In this document: piece by piece, positions 25,623-36,245 of the stretch
Position numbering within the stretch: position 1 is the stretch's first letter
How the letters are laid out: each line of letters begins with the position of its first letter
Assembly (NCBI GenBank): GCA_021201825.1
Contig: JAJQED010000017.1
Coordinates: 1 to 64,000 of the forward strand
Reading direction: 5' to 3'
Length of the DNA: 64,000 nucleotides
Source: Alistipes sp.
GTDB taxonomy: Bacteria > Bacteroidota > Bacteroidia > Bacteroidales > Rikenellaceae
Notes under the pieces: model-generated
What the model saw: the letters and a program-made list of their open reading frames with translations, nothing else
Database searches by the model: none
What the model was told of the DNA's origin: nothing
Position numbers and translations under genes: made by a program

Positions 25623-27708
25623 CGGCTGGGGACGTTTGGTTGTAGTAGTCATACAAGGCCGTCTGGCTGCGTACGGGCTCCGACCCGTCCGACGGGCGGC
25701 GGATGTACATTTTCTTTTCGGAGCGGGTCAGCATCCGGGCTTTGACGTTATCGCTCCATTCTATTTCGAAGACGTCGCAAACGGTCTTGCGCAACCGTGG
25801 CTGTAAAATCGGCACTGCCGCCTCGATACGGCGGTCGAGGTTACGGGTCATAATATCGGCGCTGCTTATATAAACTTTAGGGTTGCCGCCGTTGCAGAAT
25901 ATCATGAACCTGGCATGTTCCAGCAAAGCATCCACTATGCTTATAACCTCGATATTGCCGTTTTCGGGCGGCCTGAGCGAACACGCCCCGCGGACTATCA
26001 GCCTGAACCTGACCCCGACCTCGGAGGCACGGTAAAAGTTAAGTATCATCCCCTCGTCCGTAAGGCTGTTGAACTTGCCGTAAAGGAACGCCTCCTGACC
26101 CTTACGGGTATTCTTTATCTCCTGCTCCAACAGGAAGTTTATATCGTCGCGCAGGTGGTACGGCGAAACCATCATCCGACGGAAGTCCGGCTGACGGGCA
26201 AACGGGTTATCCAGTATGTCGAAAAGTTTCTGGGCGTCGTGTACGATATCGGCATTGCATGTAAGGAGCCCGAAATCGCTGTACAGGCGTGCTGTCGCCT
26301 CGTTGAAGTTACCGGTTCCCGCGTATACGTAGCCCTTGCGTCCTTTGGCCCCCTCCCGTCGTTCGACCAGTATTATCTTGCAATGCACCTTGAGGTCCTC
26401 CGTGCTGTGGATCACGCGTATATTCTCGGATTGGAGCAGGTTGGAATCAAGGATATTTTTCTCCTCGTCGAACCGGGCCTTTAGCTCCATCATTACCGTT
26501 ACCCGCTTGCCGTTCTTGGCCGCGTTGACCAGGGCGTTTATAACCTTGGAATGCTCTGCCGTACGGTAAAGGGTGATGGAAATCGATTCTACCTGCGGGT
26601 CGATAGCCACCTCGCGCAGGAAATCGATAACATGCTGGAACGTATGGTAGGGAAAGTTCAGCAGTATATCCTTTTTGCGCATCGTTTTCAGGATGCTCGT
26701 ATAGGGTACGATGTCTGGATGCAGCATCGGCTTGGGCTTTTTGCTCTCCAGTTCGGGCCGGATAGAGGGGAAGTCCATCAAATCGGACATCATGTGGTAA
26801 CGCCCGCCCGGATTGAGCGTCTCCTTGAGGCGCAGGCCCAGTTTGCTCGCGATAATGTTCAAAAGGTCGGGCGGCATCTCCTTATCGTATATCAGCCTTA
26901 TAGGGTGGCCGTGGTGACGTTGGGTCAGACCGGTCTCCATCTTTTCGACGAAACTCTTGTGCACGTCGTCGTCCAGCGAGAACTCGGCATCCCTGATTAT
27001 CTTGAACGTATAGGCCGAGATGTTTTCGTAGGTGAACATGAAAAATATCTCCTCGAGGCAGAGCCGTATGATATCGTCGAGGAAGATCACGTCCGTGCGG
27101 CCCGCCTGCTCGGACGGCAGGACCACAAACCGTGGGCACGCCTCGCTGACCGGGATCTGTATTACGGAGTAGCGGAACGGCTGGTTGCTCTTGCCGGTAT
27201 CCATCCTAACGGCAAGGTATATCTTCCCGTCGGGCAGGAAAGGCATCTTCTCCGATTTGCGGATAATCAGCGGCACGATGCGCGGGGAAACGACCGAAGC
27301 GAAATATTCCTGGCAGAACTCAACCTGCCGCTGGCTAAGTTGTTTTTCGTTCACGAAATGGACGTTCTGCCCGGCCAGCTCGTCCAGGACATTGTCGTAG
27401 GTCCGCATAAACATCTCCTGCAACTGCCACACCTTGAGGTTGATCCTTGAAAGCAACTCGGTGGGTGTGAAGCCTCCGGTGAGCCTGCGGTGCTTCTTGC
27501 GGCGGGTCTTCTCCATACGCAGGATATTGGCCACGCGGACCTTTATGAACTCGTCCTGGTTATTAGAAAAGATACCGAGGAAGCGCAGCCGCTGCATAAG
27601 CGGCACGTTCGGATCCTGGGCCTCCTGCAGAACCCTCTCGTTGAAATGCAGCCAGCTTAGTTCCCTGTTGTAGAATTTAGAGGCGTTGCTGTCGTTAAGA
27701 CCACTCAT
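25615..27708 (-). CDS. ppk1: Polyphosphate kinase 1
   Basis: FYNRELSWLHFNERVLQEA, SISITLYRTAEHSKVINALVNAAKNGKRVTVMMELKARFDEE, YVYAGTGNFNEATARLYSDFGLLT. Confidence 0.95.
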   Translation of the reverse strand: MSGLNDSNASKFYNRELSWLHFNERVLQEAQDPNVPLMQRLRFLGIFSNNQDEFIKVRVANILRMEKTRRKKHRRLTGGFTPTELLSRINLKVWQLQEMFMRTYDNVLDELAGQNVHFVNEKQLSQRQVEFCQEYFASVVSPRIVPLIIRKSEKMPFLPDGKIYLAVRMDTGKSNQPFRYSVIQIPVSEACPRFVVLPSEQAGRTDVIFLDDIIRLCLEEIFFMFTYENISAYTFKIIRDAEFSLDDDVHKSFVEKMETGLTQRHHGHPIRLIYDKEMPPDLLNIIASKLGLRLKETLNPGGRYHMMSDLMDFPSIRPELESKKPKPMLHPDIVPYTSILKTMRKKDILLNFPYHTFQHVIDFLREVAIDPQVESISITLYRTAEHSKVINALVNAAKNGKRVTVMMELKARFDEEKNILDSNLLQSENIRVIHSTEDLKVHCKIILVERREGAKGRKGYVYAGTGNFNEATARLYSDFGLLTCNADIVHDAQKLFDILDNPFARQPDFRRMMVSPYHLRDDINFLLEQEIKNTRKGQEAFLYGKFNSLTDEGMILNFYRASEVGVRFRLIVRGACSLRPPENGNIEVISIVDALLEHARFMIFCNGGNPKVYISSADIMTRNLDRRIEAAVPILQPRLRKTVCDVFEIEWSDNVKARMLTRSEKKMYIRRPSDGSEPVRSQTALYDYYNQTSPADA

Positions 27709-27865
27709 AATCGTTCCTGTTATAGCTTTTGTATAAGCCGGGTAGCCTTGTGTATTTTTACAAAACTAAGAAACAATAATTGTTCCTGCGAAAAAATCGC
27801 ACGGTTACGGCGCTCGGAGGTGGTTATTTAATATTTAGTTAACCTGCCGCATGCGACAGGGGCCA

Positions 27866-28393
27866 TTACCGGTTGCCGGGTTTGATCCCTTTTATTCCGC
27901 GGCTGTAGAGTTCCTCGATGCGGTTGAAGTCTTTGGCGCTCCTGGTGCGGAAGAGAAGCGCGGCGATACAGATACCTATGGCGAGACAGAATAGCAGGGA
28001 TGAGGTCAGGATGAAATTGTATGCCATATCCTGCAGTAACCCAGATGTGTCCTGCCCCGGACCGGCTTCATAAACCCGTATCCCGGCGAGCATCGTACGG
28101 TAGGCATATAACCCCGGTATCATGGTTATGCACGCAGGCAGGGTGAAGACCACGGGCGGGGTATGTATCCGGTGGGCCAGCACAAGCCCCGCCAGCCCTA
28201 TCAGCACGGCTCCGCACAGGGTGGAACTTACAAGGCCGAAACCGGCCTGTAAAAGCACGAAGCGCAGGGCATGACCCATACCGCCGAGCAGGCCCGCCAC
28301 GGGTATTGCCCTGCGCGGGGTCTCGAACAGCAGGGCGAACCCGGCCGCCACGAAAAAACTAAGGAACGCGTCCCTCAATACCTCCGGTGCCAT
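27866..28393 (-). CDS. Threonine/serine exporter family, small (ThrE_2-like) subunit
   Basis: Hydrophobic 175-aa protein adjacent to ThrE partner; FTLPACITMIPGLYAYRTML. Confidence 0.8.
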   Translation of the reverse strand: MAPEVLRDAFLSFFVAAGFALLFETPRRAIPVAGLLGGMGHALRFVLLQAGFGLVSSTLCGAVLIGLAGLVLAHRIHTPPVVFTLPACITMIPGLYAYRTMLAGIRVYEAGPGQDTSGLLQDMAYNFILTSSLLFCLAIGICIAALLFRTRSAKDFNRIEELYSRGIKGIKPGNR

Positions 28394-28396
28394 CCG

Positions 28397-29212
28397 TCAG
28401 AAATTATTTATACCAATCAGTGTCATACTTATAAACATCCCGACGGCTATCGAGAGCAATATAAAGCTCCCCAGCACTCCACGGGCTACGGCCGTCGGGT
28501 AATAACCCTTCACCAGGTCGATTATACAGTTTATCAGCGGCACCCCCGGAATGAGGAAAAGCACCGCCGTGGCAACGGCAGTATCCGGATTGGAACCCAG
28601 CCCGAACAGGGCGTCCAGCCCCGATATCACCGTCGTAACAAATGCCGCACAAAGAATGGCCACCATAAGGTTGAACCGGTGGGTGACCATGGTCTGGCGC
28701 AGGATAAGCCCAAGGAATGCGGCAACAGCCGCAATGCCGCCGTCCACAATGTTCCCTCCGGCAAGCAAGCACAGGCATCCACAGGCAACGGCGACACCGA
28801 CACGGATAAGCCACACATTATGACGCGGCGTACTGCGTACCATCTCGACCTGGCGTTCGAGCTCCCGGAAGCTCATGGCTCCCTCGTAATATTTCCATGT
28901 TAAGAGGCTTACCTGTGTGACGATCCCGAAATGGGTGCCGTGATGAACTACCCGCTTTATTGCCGTTGCGGTACTGCGCGGATCGGACCTGTCGGTAACG
29001 GTGACGGACAGGGCCGTGAACGAAAAGAAGATTTCCATGTCAAACCCCGCTTTTTCCGCGATCCGCTGAACGTTGCGGTCCACCCTGTCGCAGTGGGCGC
29101 CGGACTCCATCAGCATGGTCCCCACCCCGAGTATCAAGCCGGCAAATTCGCGCGGGTCTATTTTCTCCTTACATTCGGCCATCCCTGACAACATCGCATT
29201 TTCCGGGTGCAA
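28397..29212 (-). CDS. Threonine/serine exporter family (ThrE/DUF1212) protein
   Basis: MLMESGAHCDRVDRNVQRIAEKAGFDMEIFFSFTALSVTV and polytopic C-terminus. Confidence 0.88.
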   Translation of the reverse strand: MHPENAMLSGMAECKEKIDPREFAGLILGVGTMLMESGAHCDRVDRNVQRIAEKAGFDMEIFFSFTALSVTVTDRSDPRSTATAIKRVVHHGTHFGIVTQVSLLTWKYYEGAMSFRELERQVEMVRSTPRHNVWLIRVGVAVACGCLCLLAGGNIVDGGIAAVAAFLGLILRQTMVTHRFNLMVAILCAAFVTTVISGLDALFGLGSNPDTAVATAVLFLIPGVPLINCIIDLVKGYYPTAVARGVLGSFILLSIAVGMFISMTLIGINNF

Positions 29213-29381
29213 AGATAATCATATTCCATGCAAAACCCCGCCGGAATATCCCAGATGCCGGAAATTCCTTCCGGACACATAGCGGAGAAAAAAAGGTATA
29301 AAATTTGGAAATTATTAATAATCTACTTTAATTTGTGCAATTAATAGACTTATTAAATAATTCCATTAACATAATATACGA

Positions 29382-30020
29382 ATGACTACCAAGTCCGAAG
29401 AGAGCCCGGCACACGGGCAGAACATGGAAGAGAAAATACTCTCGGCGGCAGAGCGGCTTTTTTTCCGCAAAGGCTTCTCCATGACCTCCACTACCGAGAT
29501 TGCTCGCGAAGCCGGATGCAACCAGGCATTGGTCCATTACTACTACAGGACCAAGGAGAAACTGTTCCAGGCCGTGCTGGGTGGCAAGGTCAAAAATGCT
29601 TTCCGGCAGTTCATTTCGATGGAGGTCATGGATGGGACGTTCACCGAGAAACTCGTGAAACTTATCGGCATACATTACGACACGATCCGGGAAAACTCCG
29701 ACATGGCGTTGTTTTTGATAACCGAATTCACGCGTAATCCCGGTATGTTCAGTAACGTACTGGACGAGGTAAGGAACGATGCCGGCGACGCGTTCACAAT
29801 ATTCAAGCGTGAACTGGAAGAGGAGATAAGCGCCGGACGCATCCGCCCCATTGCCATCGAGGATCTAATCCTGAACGTCGTCTCGCTAAACGTATTCCTG
29901 TTTATCGTCAAGCCGGTCTTCGGCCGGATATGGAACGTCGGGGACGAGGAGCTGGAAGCCCTCATAAATAAAAAGAAGAGCGATGTAGCCGATTTCGTCT
30001 TAAACAGTTTACGCCCATAA
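29382..30020 (+). CDS. TetR/AcrR family transcriptional regulator
   Basis: KILSAAERLFFRKGFSMTSTTEIAREAGCNQALVHYYYRTKEKLF. Confidence 0.92.
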   Translation: MTTKSEESPAHGQNMEEKILSAAERLFFRKGFSMTSTTEIAREAGCNQALVHYYYRTKEKLFQAVLGGKVKNAFRQFISMEVMDGTFTEKLVKLIGIHYDTIRENSDMALFLITEFTRNPGMFSNVLDEVRNDAGDAFTIFKRELEEEISAGRIRPIAIEDLILNVVSLNVFLFIVKPVFGRIWNVGDEELEALINKKKSDVADFVLNSLRP

Positions 30021-30026
30021 TACGAT

Positions 30027-31286
30027 ATGAAAAAAACGATCTTATTACTGCTCATAGCCTGCCGGGGATTACTCTGTTACGGGCAGCTTACAATCGAGCA
30101 GTGCTATGAACTTGCCAGGGAGAACTATCCCGTGATCGCCCGGTACGGGCTGATAAACCTCAGCGAAGATTACGACCTGTCGAACGCCTCCAAGGCATAC
30201 CTGCCGCAATTTTCGCTTTCCGGCAGGGCGACCTACCAGACGGACGTAACGAGCATTCCCATATCCATCGAGGGCTATGATCTGCCGTCGCTTAGCAAGG
30301 ACCAGTACCAGATTCTGGCCGAGGTGTCGCAGAATATCTGGGACGGGGGCACGACCAAAGCCAACAAGGAAGCCATACGGGCGCAGGCAGATGTGGACCG
30401 CTCGCAGTTCGAGGTAGATATGTATGCCATCAGGGACCGTATCAACGACCTGTTCTTCGGGATCCTGCTGCTCGACGAGCAGATAAGGCTGACCGGCCTG
30501 TATATCGATGATCTGGAGATCAGCTACCAACTCGTTATGAGCTATATGGCAAACGGGGTAGCCAACCAGGCCGATGTGGATGCCGTGCGCGTCGAACAAC
30601 TCTCCGCCGGACAGAACATGACGGAGCTGCAGACCAACCGGCATGCTTATGTGAAAATGCTCTCCGCCTTTATCGGGTACCGGTTAGAGGATGAAACAGA
30701 ACTGGTAAAACCACCGGTCGCCGCTCCTCCATACACGGGCCTTGCAATCTACCGGCCCGAAATGGACCTTTATGACGCTATGGAACGGCAGGTTGAAACC
30801 CGCAGGCTGGCGATACGGGCGGCAAATATGCCACAGTTCGGGGTATTTCTTCAGGGAGGTTACGGGAAGCCGGGGCTGAACATGCTATCCGACAAGTTCA
30901 AGACTTACGCTCTCGGCGGGGTTCGGCTATCGTGGAACTTCGGTAATTACTATACGCGTAAAAACAACCTGCTCAAAATCGAGTCCGGACTGCGGGAAGT
31001 GGACGTGCAAAGGCAGACGTTCCTGTTCAACAACAGCCTGCAGCAAACCCAGCTCGAGGGACAGTACCGCAAATACCGGGAGATCATGGCCGACGACGAT
31101 GAGATAATCCGCATGAGGGCCAACATCGTCCGGGCCTCGCGGGCCAAACTGGAGAACGGCACCATAGCGGTCACCGACCTGATGCGGGACATGATATCCG
31201 AGCAAAACTCGAGGGTCAACAAAGCCCTGCATGAGATTGAACTGCTGCAGACAATATATTCGATTAAAAACCTGACAAACAATTAA
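30027..31286 (+). CDS. TolC family outer membrane efflux protein
   Basis: LTIEQCYELARENYPVIARYGLINLSEDYDLSNASKAYLPQFSLSGRATYQTDV. Confidence 0.88.
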   Translation: MKKTILLLLIACRGLLCYGQLTIEQCYELARENYPVIARYGLINLSEDYDLSNASKAYLPQFSLSGRATYQTDVTSIPISIEGYDLPSLSKDQYQILAEVSQNIWDGGTTKANKEAIRAQADVDRSQFEVDMYAIRDRINDLFFGILLLDEQIRLTGLYIDDLEISYQLVMSYMANGVANQADVDAVRVEQLSAGQNMTELQTNRHAYVKMLSAFIGYRLEDETELVKPPVAAPPYTGLAIYRPEMDLYDAMERQVETRRLAIRAANMPQFGVFLQGGYGKPGLNMLSDKFKTYALGGVRLSWNFGNYYTRKNNLLKIESGLREVDVQRQTFLFNNSLQQTQLEGQYRKYREIMADDDEIIRMRANIVRASRAKLENGTIAVTDLMRDMISEQNSRVNKALHEIELLQTIYSIKNLTNN

Positions 31287-31288
31287 AG

Positions 31289-32188
31289 ATGAAACCCGTA
31301 TATTATCTTCCCATCGTATGCCTGGCGATACTTGCCTGCCACCGAAACAAATACAATCACGACGCCTCGGGAACGTTCGAGTCTACCGAGATCATCGTAT
31401 CGTCCGAAGCTACGGGACGCATCATGTGGTTGGAAATCACCGAGGGGGATGTACTCCAACTGGGTCAGCAGGTCGGACTGGTTGACACCATACAGCTTCA
31501 CCTGAACCGGGTGCAGCTGGAAGCAAACCGCAAGTCGGTCGGCAGCCGCGTGCTGGACATTCCGCAGCAAATAGCGGCGACCCAGGAGCAGATCGCCACG
31601 CAGCAACGCGAACGCGAACGTACCCAGCGCCTAATCGAAGCCAACGCGGCCAATACCAAACAGCTCGACGATATCGACTCCAATATAGCCGTGCTCCAAA
31701 AACAGTTGGCCGCCCAACGGGAAAGCTTTCAGAGTAGTAACAGCAGCGTCTCGGGGGAATCGGCCGGGGTAGAGGCCCAGATAGAAGCGGTAGAGGACCG
31801 CATAGCACGCAGCCGCATAACCAGTCCGATTTACGGGACTGTACTGGTGAAATACGTCGAAGCGGGGGAATATACAACTACAGGGATGCCGCTATTTAAG
31901 ATCGCCGACACGGACAATATGATACTGCGCGCGTATGTGACCAACGGACAGCTGTCGATGATAAAGGTAGGCCAGCAGGTGGATGTCTATGCCGACTTCG
32001 GCGACGACGGGTCGCGGGTCTATACCGGCACGATTAGCTGGATTTCCGACCAGGCGGAATTTACCCCTAAAACCATACAGACAAAAGACGAACGGGCCAA
32101 CCTGGTCTATGCCGTCAAGATATCCGTCGCCAACGACGGTTACCTGAAGATCGGCATGTACGGGGACGTTAACTTCAACTTCCTATGA
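31289..32188 (+). CDS. HlyD-family periplasmic adaptor subunit
   Basis: ASGTFESTEIIVSSEATGRIMWLEITEGDVLQLGQQVGLVDTIQL and SRITSPIYGTVLVKYVEAGEYTTTGMPLFKIAD. Confidence 0.9.
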   Translation: MKPVYYLPIVCLAILACHRNKYNHDASGTFESTEIIVSSEATGRIMWLEITEGDVLQLGQQVGLVDTIQLHLNRVQLEANRKSVGSRVLDIPQQIAATQEQIATQQRERERTQRLIEANAANTKQLDDIDSNIAVLQKQLAAQRESFQSSNSSVSGESAGVEAQIEAVEDRIARSRITSPIYGTVLVKYVEAGEYTTTGMPLFKIADTDNMILRAYVTNGQLSMIKVGQQVDVYADFGDDGSRVYTGTISWISDQAEFTPKTIQTKDERANLVYAVKISVANDGYLKIGMYGDVNFNFL

Positions 32189-33090
32189 CAGCCGTAACCG
32201 CGAACGGTTTGGAGAAAGCCTACGGGCAGGTGCAGGCGCTGGCCGGAGTGAGCCTCGACGTGCCTGCCGGGGAACTGTTCGGGATAATCGGGCCGGACGG
32301 TGCGGGCAAGACCACGCTGTTCCGGATACTGACCACCCTTATACTGGCCGACAAAGGAACGGCGGAGGTGGTGGGGCTGGATGTGGTGAACGATTACAAG
32401 GAGATCCGCAAAAAGGTCGGGTACATGCCCGGTCGTTTCTCGCTCTATCAGGACCTGACCATGGAAGAGAACCTGAGCTTCTTCGCCACCTTGTTCAATA
32501 CCACGATAGAGCAGAATTACGACCTGGTCAAAGATATCTACGTCCAGCTCGAGCCGTTCAAAAACCGCCGGGCCGGGGATCTGTCCGGGGGGATGAAGCA
32601 GAAGCTGGCCCTATGCTGTGCTCTGATCCACAAACCGGAAGTGCTCTTTCTGGACGAACCTACCACGGGTGTAGACCCCGTATCGAGGAAAGAGTTCTGG
32701 GAAATGCTCGGGCGGTTGAAAGTGCAGGGGATAGCCATACTGGTTTCCACCCCCTATATGGACGAGGCGAGCCTATGCGACAGGATTTCGCTGATCAACG
32801 ACGGGAAGTTCCTGATGACCGACTCCCCGCAGAAGATCATAGATTCATACCCGGAAACGATTTGGGCCGTATCGGGCGATAAGATGCCGCGGCTGCTTAC
32901 CGCCCTGCGCAAAATACCCGGTGTTAAGACCGCCTTTGCGTTCGGCGACGTTCACCACGTCACCGTGGACAAGGGGCTAACTACCGGCGAGCTTAAACAA
33001 ACGCTTGAAAAGGACGGCTACACCAATGTGGAAGTCAAAGAGATAAAACCCGGAATAGAGGACGTTTACATGCTGCTTGCGGGAAAATAG
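32185..33090 (+). CDS. ABC transporter ATP-binding protein (YbhF N-half-like)
   Basis: Walker A GPDGAGKTT, signature LSGGMKQKL, Walker B VLFLDEPTTGVDP. Confidence 0.92.
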   Translation: MTAVTANGLEKAYGQVQALAGVSLDVPAGELFGIIGPDGAGKTTLFRILTTLILADKGTAEVVGLDVVNDYKEIRKKVGYMPGRFSLYQDLTMEENLSFFATLFNTTIEQNYDLVKDIYVQLEPFKNRRAGDLSGGMKQKLALCCALIHKPEVLFLDEPTTGVDPVSRKEFWEMLGRLKVQGIAILVSTPYMDEASLCDRISLINDGKFLMTDSPQKIIDSYPETIWAVSGDKMPRLLTALRKIPGVKTAFAFGDVHHVTVDKGLTTGELKQTLEKDGYTNVEVKEIKPGIEDVYMLLAGK

Positions 33091-33093
33091 GTT

Positions 33094-33837
33094 ATGGAAA
33101 ATATCGTAATACATACCGACGGGCTGACAAAGAAATTCGGTGATTTCACCGCTGTCGACCACATTTCGTTCGACGTTAAACAGGCGGAGATATTCGGCTT
33201 CCTGGGTGCGAACGGGGCGGGAAAGACCACCGCCATGCGCATGTTGTGCGGCCTGAGCAAACCGACCTCGGGCAAAGCCACGGTCGCCGGGTTCGACGTC
33301 TACCGCCAGAGCGAACAGATCAAGAAGAACATCGGGTATATGAGCCAGAAATTCTCGCTGTATGAAGACCTTAAAGTGCGGGAGAATATACGGCTTTTCG
33401 GGGGTATCTACGGGATGACCGACAAGCAGATAGCCGAGGGTACCGACCGGATGCTCGATTCGCTGGACTTCCAGCAGGAGAGAAATACTCTGGTCAAATC
33501 GCTCCCGCTGGGGTGGAAACAAAAGCTGGCGTTCTCGCTGGCCATATTCCACAACCCGAAGATCGTCTTCCTAGACGAACCCACGGGGGGCGTAGACCCG
33601 GCGACCCGACGCCGCTTCTGGGAGCTGATATACGATGCGGCCGAGAAAGGGATCACCATCTTCGTTACAACACATTACATGGACGAGGCGGAATATTGCA
33701 ACCGGGTCTCCATCATGGTCGACGGACGCATAGACGCACTGGATTTCCCGCATAACCTGAAGGAGCGGTATCATGCGGGGAGCATGGACGAAGTATTCCA
33801 ACAAATTGCCCGCAAGGCCAAACGGGGGGACAATTAG
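33094..33837 (+). CDS. ABC transporter ATP-binding protein (YbhF C-half-like)
   Basis: Walker A GANGAGKTT, degenerate signature LPLGWKQKL, Walker B IVFLDEPTGGVDP. Confidence 0.92.
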   Translation: MENIVIHTDGLTKKFGDFTAVDHISFDVKQAEIFGFLGANGAGKTTAMRMLCGLSKPTSGKATVAGFDVYRQSEQIKKNIGYMSQKFSLYEDLKVRENIRLFGGIYGMTDKQIAEGTDRMLDSLDFQQERNTLVKSLPLGWKQKLAFSLAIFHNPKIVFLDEPTGGVDPATRRRFWELIYDAAEKGITIFVTTHYMDEAEYCNRVSIMVDGRIDALDFPHNLKERYHAGSMDEVFQQIARKAKRGDN

Positions 33838-33839
33838 CC

Positions 33840-34952
33840 ATGAAACAGTTCTTCGCATTCGTACGAAAGGAGTTCTACCACATCTTCCGGGACCGGCGGA
33901 CGATGCTCATTCTGCTGGCCATGCCCATCGTACTTATAATCCTGTTCGGGTTTGCCATCACCACCGAGGTAAACAATATCCGGATGGGTATATTCGCCCC
34001 CTCGAACGACGATCTCACGCGCCAGATCACCGACCGGTTCCAGTCGAACCCGTACTTCGACCTGGTAGCGTTCGTCACCGATCCCCAGCAGATCGAGACC
34101 TTGTTCCGCAAAAACGAGGCGGATATCGTGCTGGTTTTCGAAGAAGATTTCCAGAATAACCTGCTCCATACCGGTACTGCCGCCGTACAGCTAATTATAG
34201 ACGGGAGCGAGCCGAACACTGCATCCACGATAAACAATTACACTTCGAGCGTGCTGTCCTATATCCAGCAGGAACTGGCCGGCACGAGCAGTGTTAGCGG
34301 CGGGTTCGCCATAGTGCCGCAGGTAAAACTGTTGTACAACCCCCAGATGAAGAGTTCCTATACGTTCGTTCCCGGGGTGATGGGGCTTATCCTGATGCTG
34401 ATCTGTGCCATGATGACCTCTATCTCCATCGTACGGGAAAAGGAACGGGGAACGATGGAGGTATTGCTGGTTTCCCCCATGCGGCCGATCGGCATTATAC
34501 TGGCCAAGGTGGTGCCTTATTTCTGCATATCGGCGTTCAATGTAGTGACGATCCTGCTTCTTGCCGTCTACGTACTGGACGTCCCGCTGGCCGGAAGCCT
34601 GTTCTGGATATCGGTCCTATCGCTGATCTATATCTTCGTGGCGCTGGCCCTGGGGATAATGATATCTTCGGTCGTGGACAACCAGGTCAGCGCCATGCTC
34701 GCATCGGCTATGGGATTGATGATGCCGGTCATGATCCTCTCCGGGATGATATTCCCGATCGAGAACATGCCCAACATATTGCAGTGGCTTTCCAATATCG
34801 TTCCGGCGCGGTGGTATATTACGGCGATCAAGAAAGTGATGATCGAGGGGCTGCCCGTGCGGTTCATCCTAAAGGAGCTGGGGATACTCAGCCTTATGGG
34901 TGTCGTTCTTATCACCGTCAGTTTGAAACTCTTTAAAAACAGACTCGAATAG
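33840..34952 (+). CDS. ABC-2 type permease
   Basis: FVRKEFYHIFRDRRTMLILLAMPIVLIILFGFAI ... EKERGTMEVLLVSPMRPIGIILAK. Confidence 0.92.
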   Translation: MKQFFAFVRKEFYHIFRDRRTMLILLAMPIVLIILFGFAITTEVNNIRMGIFAPSNDDLTRQITDRFQSNPYFDLVAFVTDPQQIETLFRKNEADIVLVFEEDFQNNLLHTGTAAVQLIIDGSEPNTASTINNYTSSVLSYIQQELAGTSSVSGGFAIVPQVKLLYNPQMKSSYTFVPGVMGLILMLICAMMTSISIVREKERGTMEVLLVSPMRPIGIILAKVVPYFCISAFNVVTILLLAVYVLDVPLAGSLFWISVLSLIYIFVALALGIMISSVVDNQVSAMLASAMGLMMPVMILSGMIFPIENMPNILQWLSNIVPARWYITAIKKVMIEGLPVRFILKELGILSLMGVVLITVSLKLFKNRLE

Positions 34953-34954
34953 CC

Positions 34955-36070
34955 ATGATCAGATACCTACTGGAAAAAGAGTTCAAGCAGTTCCTCCGCA
35001 ATTCGTTCCTGCCCCGGCTGGCCATCTTCATGCCCATCATGATGCTTTTGATCATGCCGTGGGCGGCAGACCTGACGACCAAAGAGGTTAAGCTGGTGGT
35101 AGTGGACCGTGACCACTCGTCGTTCTCCGAACGGCTGGTCCGCAAGGCAACTTCGTCCGACTATTTTATAATGTATGCAAACGCCTCCTCATATTCTGAC
35201 GCGATGGAATATATCGAGAAAGGGACCGCCGACGTGATACTGGAAATACCGGACAACTTCGAAAAGGACCTGGTCAAGACAGGCTATGCGGAGGTACTGA
35301 TCTCGGCAAATTCCGTGAACGGCACCAAGGGCTCGCTCGGTAGCGCTTACCTGTCGCAGATCACCGCAAATTTCGCCACGGAGCTTATGGCCGAAACCGG
35401 GCGCAATACTGTTGTCCGGACGGGGACAACGGTACTCGATGTGGTTCCGAATATACGGTACAACCCCACGATGGACTATAAGAAATTTATGGTGCCGGCG
35501 CTGATGGTTATGCTTCTTACCATGATCGGAGGGTTCTTCCCGGCCCTGAATATCGTGATGGAAAAGGAAGCGGGCACCATTGAACAGATAAACGTGACGC
35601 CGATAAGCAAGGTAACTTTTATACTTGCCAAACTAATCCCGTACTGGCTGATGGGCCTTGTGGTCCTTACAATAAGCCTTATTATTGCGTGGCTCGTTTA
35701 CGGGATCGTTCCTGTAGGGAGTTTCGCTTCCATCTATCTCGGGTTCATCATATATATTGTAGCCCTTTCCGGTTTCGGGATCGTCGTTTCGAATTACTCG
35801 TCTACAATGCAGCAGGCAATGTTCATCATGTTCTTCTTCATGATGATATTCATCCTGATGAGCGGTCTTTTCACCCCGGTGAGCAGTATGCCTTATTGGG
35901 CCGAACGGTTCACACTCATTAACCCGCTGCGGTATTTCATCGAGATAATGAGAAGCATATTCTTCAAAGGAAGTTCCATTTCGGACCTGTGGGCGGACTA
36001 TCTGACTCTGGTCGGGTTTGCCGTAGCATCCAATACCTGGGCTGTATTAAGCTACAGAAAGAGTTCCTGA
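34955..36070 (+). CDS. ABC-2 type permease
   Basis: LLEKEFKQFLRNSFLPRLAIFMPIMMLLIMPWAADL ... MEKEAGTIEQINVTPISKVTFILAK. Confidence 0.92.
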   Translation: MIRYLLEKEFKQFLRNSFLPRLAIFMPIMMLLIMPWAADLTTKEVKLVVVDRDHSSFSERLVRKATSSDYFIMYANASSYSDAMEYIEKGTADVILEIPDNFEKDLVKTGYAEVLISANSVNGTKGSLGSAYLSQITANFATELMAETGRNTVVRTGTTVLDVVPNIRYNPTMDYKKFMVPALMVMLLTMIGGFFPALNIVMEKEAGTIEQINVTPISKVTFILAKLIPYWLMGLVVLTISLIIAWLVYGIVPVGSFASIYLGFIIYIVALSGFGIVVSNYSSTMQQAMFIMFFFMMIFILMSGLFTPVSSMPYWAERFTLINPLRYFIEIMRSIFFKGSSISDLWADYLTLVGFAVASNTWAVLSYRKSS

Positions 36071-36245
36071 TAATTTCTTATGCACACCGAGGGACCGGCT
36101 TTGCGTTTTTTCGCGTGGCCGGTCCGATTTTTTAACCCGGGCGCTTTAAAAATCGCTTAATTTCCGATATTTTTACAGGTAGCGCCCGGCTCGAGGTCGG
36201 AGCATAGACTTCCGCAACCAACGAACTTAAATAAAACTACACCGA

